Source: JAAFIP01 sp963775085 (GTDB taxonomy: Bacteria; Pseudomonadota; Gammaproteobacteria; Burkholderiales; Burkholderiaceae_C). From it: a stretch of DNA of 64,000 nt. The notes beneath the pieces are model-generated. The model had not been told where the DNA came from. It did no database searches and saw only the letters and a list, made by a program, of their open reading frames with translations. Below, in pieces: positions 60,537 to 64,000 of the stretch. The position numbers and the translations under genes are program-made. The DNA is taken from contig CAVZHO010000003.1 of NCBI GenBank assembly GCA_963775085.1, positions 131,052 to 195,051 of the forward strand, written 5' to 3'. Position 1 is the first letter of the stretch. Every line of letters begins with the position of its first letter.

Positions 60537-61505
60537 ATGAAAACCATCGCGAAGTCATTGTTAGTCGGCTCTATGCTGGCCGTGTCGCTGTCTGCGGCAT
60601 GGGCGCAGGCTTACCCTAGCAAACCCGTCAAGCTGGTAGTGCCCTTTGCTCCCGGCGGCTTTACCGATGTGGTGGCCCGCATCCTGGGGCAAAAGCTGAC
60701 GGTGGCCATGGGCCAGTCCTTTGTGATTGAAAACAAGGCCGGCGCGGGCTCCATCATCGGTACCGACTTTGTCGCCAAGGCCGCGCCCGACGGCTACACC
60801 CTGGTGATGGTGTCCAGCACGCATGTCATCAGCCCGTGGATCTACAAGAGCATGCCCTACGACCCGCTCAAGAGTTTTACCGCCGTCTCCAAGCTGGTCG
60901 ACTCGCCCTATGTGCTGCTGGTCAACCCCAAGGTGCCCGCGCGCAACGTGCAAGAGTTTATTGCCCTGGCCAAGGCCGCGCCCGACACGCTGCACTACGC
61001 ATCATCCGGTAACGGCAGCGCGCAGCACCTGATGGGCGGCCTGTTCGTCAACATGACCGGGGCCAAGCTCAAGCATGTGCCCTACAAAGGCAGCAGCGGC
61101 GCGGCCAACGACCTGGTAGCCGGTGTGGTGGAAAGCAGTTTTGCCGGCGTGCCCAACGCCCTGGCCCAGGTACCCCAAGGCCGCCTGAAAGCCCTGGCCG
61201 TCACCACCGCCAAACGCAGCCCCCAGCTACCTGATGTGCCCACCCTGCAAGAGGCTGGTGTGCCAGGCTACGATGCCTCCGTATGGCTGGCCCTGCTGGC
61301 ACCCGCTGGCACCCCGCGCGACGTGGTGGACAAACTCAACAGCGAAATCGGCAAACTCATGGCCAGCGCCGACACCAAAAAGGCCCTGTTCGACGCAGGC
61401 GTAGAAGTAGCCCCCTCCACCCCCGAAGCCATGTCGCAGTACATGGCGCAGGAGTTGGAACGCTGGGGTAAAGTGGTGAAGGAGACGGGGATCAAGCTGG
61501 AGTGA
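60537..61505 (+). CDS. Bug-family tripartite tricarboxylate receptor
   Basis: 322 residues with a Sec signal (KSLLVGSMLAVSLSAAWAQA). The mature protein begins YPSKPVKLVVPFAPGGFTDVVARIL, the Bug/TctC hallmark, with ENKAGAGSIIGTDFVAKAAPDGYTLVM and the domain-hinge segment YKGSSGAANDLVAGVV. A periplasmic solute receptor for a carboxylate. ATG 60537 is chosen (the longer frame overlaps the hydrolase). No permease genes are adjacent, which is usual for the expanded Bug family in this group. Confidence 0.92.
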   Translation: MKTIAKSLLVGSMLAVSLSAAWAQAYPSKPVKLVVPFAPGGFTDVVARILGQKLTVAMGQSFVIENKAGAGSIIGTDFVAKAAPDGYTLVMVSSTHVISPWIYKSMPYDPLKSFTAVSKLVDSPYVLLVNPKVPARNVQEFIALAKAAPDTLHYASSGNGSAQHLMGGLFVNMTGAKLKHVPYKGSSGAANDLVAGVVESSFAGVPNALAQVPQGRLKALAVTTAKRSPQLPDVPTLQEAGVPGYDASVWLALLAPAGTPRDVVDKLNSEIGKLMASADTKKALFDAGVEVAPSTPEAMSQYMAQELERWGKVVKETGIKLE

Positions 61506-61578
61506 TCCGGCGACGTTCGCCCCGGGTTCATGTGAACTGGTTCAGCGACTTTTGTATAAAATAGGATACAATTAAGTC

Positions 61579-61914
61579 ATGTTGGATATTGTCAAAAGCG
61601 CCGCCTTCGATGCATGGTTCGTACGCTTACGTGACAAGGAAACAAAAGCCCGGATACAGATGCGCATTGACCGTGCGTCAGATGGCAATATAGGCGACTG
61701 GAAATCGTTAGGTGATGGTATTTCCGAAATGCGGGTGGATGTTGGGCCGGGTTACAGAATCTATTTTTTGCGCGATGGTCTGCGTTTGATCGTTTTGCTC
61801 TGCGGCGGGGATAAATCCAGCCAGTCATCAGACATTGCCAAGGCCCAGGCACTTGCCCAAGCGTGGCGTGATATGGCATCGCAGCAAGCCAAGCCGCGCA
61901 AAACCAAGTCTTGA
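61579..61914 (+). CDS. higB: HigB-type RelE-family toxin
   Basis: 111 residues: AAFDAWFVRLRDKETKARIQMRIDRASDGNIGDWKSLGDGISEMRVDVGPGYRIYFLRDGLRLIVLLCGGDKSSQ, the HI_1419-type killer fold (Pfam HigB/phage-derived Gp49-like). It probably cleaves mRNA on the ribosome. TATAAA and TACAAT in the preceding 20 bases form a promoter. The antitoxin follows 14 bases later, in the higBA order typical of this class. Confidence 0.92.
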   Translation: MLDIVKSAAFDAWFVRLRDKETKARIQMRIDRASDGNIGDWKSLGDGISEMRVDVGPGYRIYFLRDGLRLIVLLCGGDKSSQSSDIAKAQALAQAWRDMASQQAKPRKTKS

Positions 61915-61928
61915 AGAAAGGATAGGCC

Positions 61929-62252
61929 ATGAGAAAAGTACAAACGCCCGTTGTAGCTGAGTTGCCAACAGGCTTTAGCCGCTGGGACAGCGCCGAATAT
62001 TTACAAGACGAAGAAAGTATTGCCGCCTATCTGACCGCCTGCTTTGAAGAAGCGGGCAACGACGCTGCATTTATTGCCAAGGCGCTCGGGCATGTCGCCC
62101 GCGCCCGCAGCATGAGCGCACTGTCGCGGGAGACCGGCTTAGGCCGCGAAAGCCTGTACAAAGCCTTGTCAGGTCAGAGCAACCCCAGTTTCGCCACCGT
62201 GCTCAAAGTCATGCGAGCAATGGGGCTCAAGATGACTGTATCAACGGTTTAG
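61929..62252 (+). CDS. higA: HigA-type helix-turn-helix antitoxin
   Basis: 107 residues. The C-terminal HTH reads AFIAKALGHVARARSMSALSRETGLGRESLYKALSGQSNPSFATVLKVMRAMGLKM, the HI_1420-like antidote fold (also Xre-type). The N-terminal ~30 residues contact the toxin. It lies 14 bases after higB and 20 bases before a repeat copy. Confidence 0.92.
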   Translation: MRKVQTPVVAELPTGFSRWDSAEYLQDEESIAAYLTACFEEAGNDAAFIAKALGHVARARSMSALSRETGLGRESLYKALSGQSNPSFATVLKVMRAMGLKMTVSTV

Positions 62253-62261
62253 GCATGGTTT

Positions 62262-62309
62262 GCGCTACATATTTTGTAGCTGCTTACGCCATATTTCATT
62301 GGCCTACAG
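62262..62309 (-). repeat. Dispersed palindromic repeat, copy 14 (after higA)
   Basis: GCGCTACATATTTTGTAGCT, then GCTTACGCCATATTTCATTG and GCCTACAGG. It lies between the convergent ends of higA and vapC. Confidence 0.85.
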
Positions 62310-62329
62310 GTCAATTTAATCAGTATAAA

Positions 62330-62731
62330 TCAAACCCGCAGTAACTTTGCACCGTCCATGCGGGATGCGGCTTGGTCAAAAGTCCACAACGGGCTTTCGC
62401 CTGCTGCGTGGGCCAAAGCAATGTGTACGCAGTCTGAAAAATCAGCCTTGCTCTTTTTGTAGAGCGCCAGGGCAATCTCGGTAGCCCACTCGGATTCAAA
62501 AGACAACTCTGCGGTAGCAAGCAGGCTGGACAGCGTATGGGTGACTTGCGCTTTACTGAACTTGAAGTTGGAGCGCAACACCCACTCCAATTCAAGCATG
62601 ACCGTAATGGGCACGAAAAGAGTCTCGCCTGCTCTGAGTGCAGATTGAATCAGCTTTTGAGCGGCGGCAAGCTGTTGGCGGTCGTCTTCAACCAGATAGC
62701 GCACCAGTACATTGGTATCAAGCGAGGCCAT
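62330..62731 (-). CDS. vapC: VapC-type PIN-domain toxin (third locus)
   Basis: 133 residues. SLDTNVLVRYLVEDD carries the first Asp, VMLELEWVLRS the Glu, KSKADFSDCVHIALAHA the third pair (Asp in ADFSD) and WTFDQAASRM the last. The start is ATG 62731 within the antitoxin's stop (TGATG); TTG 62740 is longer. All acidic residues are intact. The upstream partner is AbrB-type. Confidence 0.93.
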   Translation of the reverse strand: MASLDTNVLVRYLVEDDRQQLAAAQKLIQSALRAGETLFVPITVMLELEWVLRSNFKFSKAQVTHTLSSLLATAELSFESEWATEIALALYKKSKADFSDCVHIALAHAAGESPLWTFDQAASRMDGAKLLRV

Positions 62732-62952
62732 CAGCGCCAAGCATTCATGGCTTCGGCGCTGACTTTTTTGCCTTTAGGTGCCTTGAGCATTCCGGCCAGA
62801 TCCAATATGGATTTTGTCTTGGCCCGAACCATCACCGTGCCGTCCGGCATCACATGCCATAGCAGTTTGGTGCCAGGTGCCGTATGCAAGGCATCCCGTA
62901 TCGGCTGCGGTACAGTGGTTTGGCCTTTGATGGTGATGGTGGATTCAGACAT
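62731..62952 (-). CDS. vapB: AbrB/MazE-fold antitoxin
   Basis: 73 residues: TITIKGQTTVPQPIRDALHTAPGTKLLWHVMPDGTVMVRAKTK is the swapped-hairpin AbrB domain; KAPKGKKVSAEAMNAW is the toxin-binding tail. It shares one base with vapC. A run of alternating T/A lies upstream on the - strand (promoter-like). Confidence 0.93.
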   Translation of the reverse strand: MSESTITIKGQTTVPQPIRDALHTAPGTKLLWHVMPDGTVMVRAKTKSILDLAGMLKAPKGKKVSAEAMNAWR

Positions 62953-63040
62953 AGCTATTCCTTACTATTTTTATATTGTAATGAAATATTTGCTGCGCAA
63001 CGCCCGTTGTGGTGACTGCCAAATGTCGGCGTACGGGTAA

Positions 63041-63142
63041 GGCCTACGTTTGAGATGAGGCGCAAACAACGGCGGCACGGCCTTGGCAAAAGCGCGCAAG
63101 CGTTGGCCGCCGTTGTTTGTCGCCTCAATTGAAGGGTTGGGC
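63041..63142 (-). other. Integron attC site (last cassette)
   Basis: On the - strand it reads GCCCAACCC (R'' side), a ~85-base imperfect palindrome with complementary ACAAACAACGGCGGC and GCCGCCGTTGTTTG arms, and CTCAAACGTAGGCC (R' side), matching the attC architecture of 59-base elements. The R' side lacks one T of the GTTAGGC consensus. A short open frame over it begins MTPNPSIEAT, a peptide typically read from attC sites. Confidence 0.8.
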
Positions 63143-63143
63143 G

Positions 63144-63488
63144 TCATTGTTGCGACACCAACTTCCAAAGCGCCTCTTCCCAGGTGTGAGATGTTTCTTG
63201 CCACTCGCGCAGCTCGCGAGCCTGCTTTGCTTCGAATAACTCAATAGCGCGTGGGCGCTCAGCTTGATGTTCTCGAAGATTTTCTTCAAGTAGCTGAATC
63301 GCGAGCCTGAGGTACTTTTCTTTGACAGGATTGTTTTTGATGCGTTGCGCGATTTTGTAGAAGCCTAGTTCGTCGACGGCCGCTTCGGTAAGGCCCAGCA
63401 AAGGAAGGACCGTTCCCTTGAAGAATTCGCTGTACTGGCGGCGTGAAATTTCAAGTGACGTATTCATACGTATCGGTCCCGATCTCAT
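63144..63488 (-). CDS. Integron cassette protein, unknown function
   Basis: 114 residues; from ATG 63467 it reads MNTSLEISRRQYSEFFKG, or seven residues longer from 63488. No known domain. LLGLTEAAVDELGFYKIAQRI and the charged C-terminal helix EENLREHQAERPRAIELFEAKQARELREW suggest an all-helical soluble protein. It sits between a cassette junction (63507) and its attC (63142), so it is a gene cassette. Confidence 0.75.
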   Translation of the reverse strand: MRSGPIRMNTSLEISRRQYSEFFKGTVLPLLGLTEAAVDELGFYKIAQRIKNNPVKEKYLRLAIQLLEENLREHQAERPRAIELFEAKQARELREWQETSHTWEEALWKLVSQQ

Positions 63489-63500
63489 GCTGCTTATGAC

Positions 63501-63520
63501 GCCTAACGTTTGAGTTAGCC
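63501..63520 (-). other. Cassette junction with a minimal attC remnant
   Basis: - strand: GGCTAAC-TCAAAC-GTTAGGC. The R' core TTAGGC begins the 114-residue cassette. The R'' GACGGCTAA is the exact complement of TTAGCCGTC at the start of the next cassette (63990-64000), as expected. The usual central stem is missing. Confidence 0.7.
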
Positions 63521-63521
63521 G

Positions 63522-63986
63522 TCATTTCGTGCAAGCAGTGAACGCCACCGCGTATAACGTGACCGACGTGCCAACGCAGCAAAGGAACCGGTAAAGCCAC
63601 TGATTCACCCGTTCGGTCAAAACGACTCCACTAAAAGATTGTATTTCCCAGCCGCGGACAAACAATGTTCCCCAAAGCAGCAAACAGCCTCCAGCGATTT
63701 GCAGCCACAACACTGTGTCAGGTGTGGCGCACCTCCCCACAGCGTTCATGAGTTTTCCGGCACCAAGGCCGACCACACCAAAGAGAACAATGAGGAGGAA
63801 AGAGGAGCGGAAAGCTCGGCGGACGAGATGAGCGCGCTCCACAGTGGCATGAGAGTCTGTGTAGTTGTTCCTGGCGTCAGTGTCTTCTTTCTCTGCGGCG
63901 ATGAAGCTCTTTGGCACAAACAACAACATCAAGCACAGCTGAATGGCGCGAATGAAACTGACGGGCGTGGGGCGGGTGTCTGCCAT
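63522..63986 (-). CDS. Integron cassette membrane protein, unknown function
   Basis: 154 residues. Three to four membrane helices: IRAIQLCLMLLFVPKSFIAA, FRSSFLLIVLFGVVGLGAG, TVLWLQIAGGCLLLWGTLFV and LYRFLCCVGTSVTLYAVAF. A charged cytoplasmic loop with EKEDTDARNNYTDSHATVERAHLV lies between the first two. It does not match a family I recognise. ATG 63986 follows the cassette boundary TTAGCCGTCACACAC, so the gene is close behind the recombination point. Confidence 0.75.
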   Translation of the reverse strand: MADTRPTPVSFIRAIQLCLMLLFVPKSFIAAEKEDTDARNNYTDSHATVERAHLVRRAFRSSFLLIVLFGVVGLGAGKLMNAVGRCATPDTVLWLQIAGGCLLLWGTLFVRGWEIQSFSGVVLTERVNQWLYRFLCCVGTSVTLYAVAFTACTK

Positions 63987-64000
63987 GTGTGTGACGGCTA

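Noticed and set aside
1..64000. Search for tRNA, rRNA, CRISPR arrays, prophage structural genes and complete IS elements
   Set aside because: None could be supported by reading; a dedicated scan (tRNAscan-SE, CRISPR and IS tools) was not possible.

Overview
The window reads as a chromosome segment of a betaproteobacterium of the Burkholderiales, most likely family Comamonadaceae (Rhodoferax/Polaromonas-like). The evidence is the gene order lnt-glyQ-glyS-gmhB-plsC, aceK, a Bug-type tricarboxylate receptor, a LiuR-controlled leucine pathway and a tandem double-UvrA locus. No rRNA, tRNA, CRISPR array or complete insertion sequence was seen.

0-11 kb: housekeeping block on the + strand: corC end, lnt, glyQS, gmhB, plsC, a zinc-peptidase-like gene and a DUF4010 membrane protein. 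An SRPBCC gene and a metallo-beta-lactamase-fold gene lie on the - strand. A coupled antitoxin-like gene with a severely truncated partner sits between glyS and gmhB. 11-33 kb: leucine/isovalerate catabolism. A MerR regulator (LiuR type) lies beside a perfect palindrome, and the same palindrome recurs in front of the carboxylase operon 12.6 kb away. liuA, liuB, liuC, liuD, liuE, a second acyl-CoA dehydrogenase and a thiolase form the pathway. Interspersed are carbonic anhydrase, aceK, a TRAP transporter and a vapBC pair. liuE carries an in-frame amber stop that removes its conserved C-terminus. 33-39 kb: isomerase and two transporters (MHS-type MFS; acetate-type sodium:solute symporter with its DUF4212 subunit).

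39-46 kb: one ancestral tandem UvrA gene of about 2,000 codons, now split by frameshifts and carrying three copies of a hyphenated inverted repeat. 45-55 kb: accessory region with several toxin-antitoxin loci, a Fic protein with its own operator, a frameshifted hydrolase, a DUF3800 gene, an AT-rich stretch with a candidate small RNA, and prfC. 55-61 kb: SAH riboswitch-ahcY-tlyA-metF (methyl cycle), an RlpA-like lipoprotein, a hydrolase and a Bug receptor. 61-64 kb: two more TA pairs, then integron gene cassettes with an attC site running off the right edge.

The most unusual signal is a roughly 50-bp AT-rich palindromic repeat present in about 14 copies. About half lie inside coding genes, where they are read in frame like the palindromic elements of Rickettsia. 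A second signal is the set of inverted repeats in the double uvrA. Single-base frameshifts occur in uvrA, a hydrolase and a ParE toxin; some could be assembly errors.
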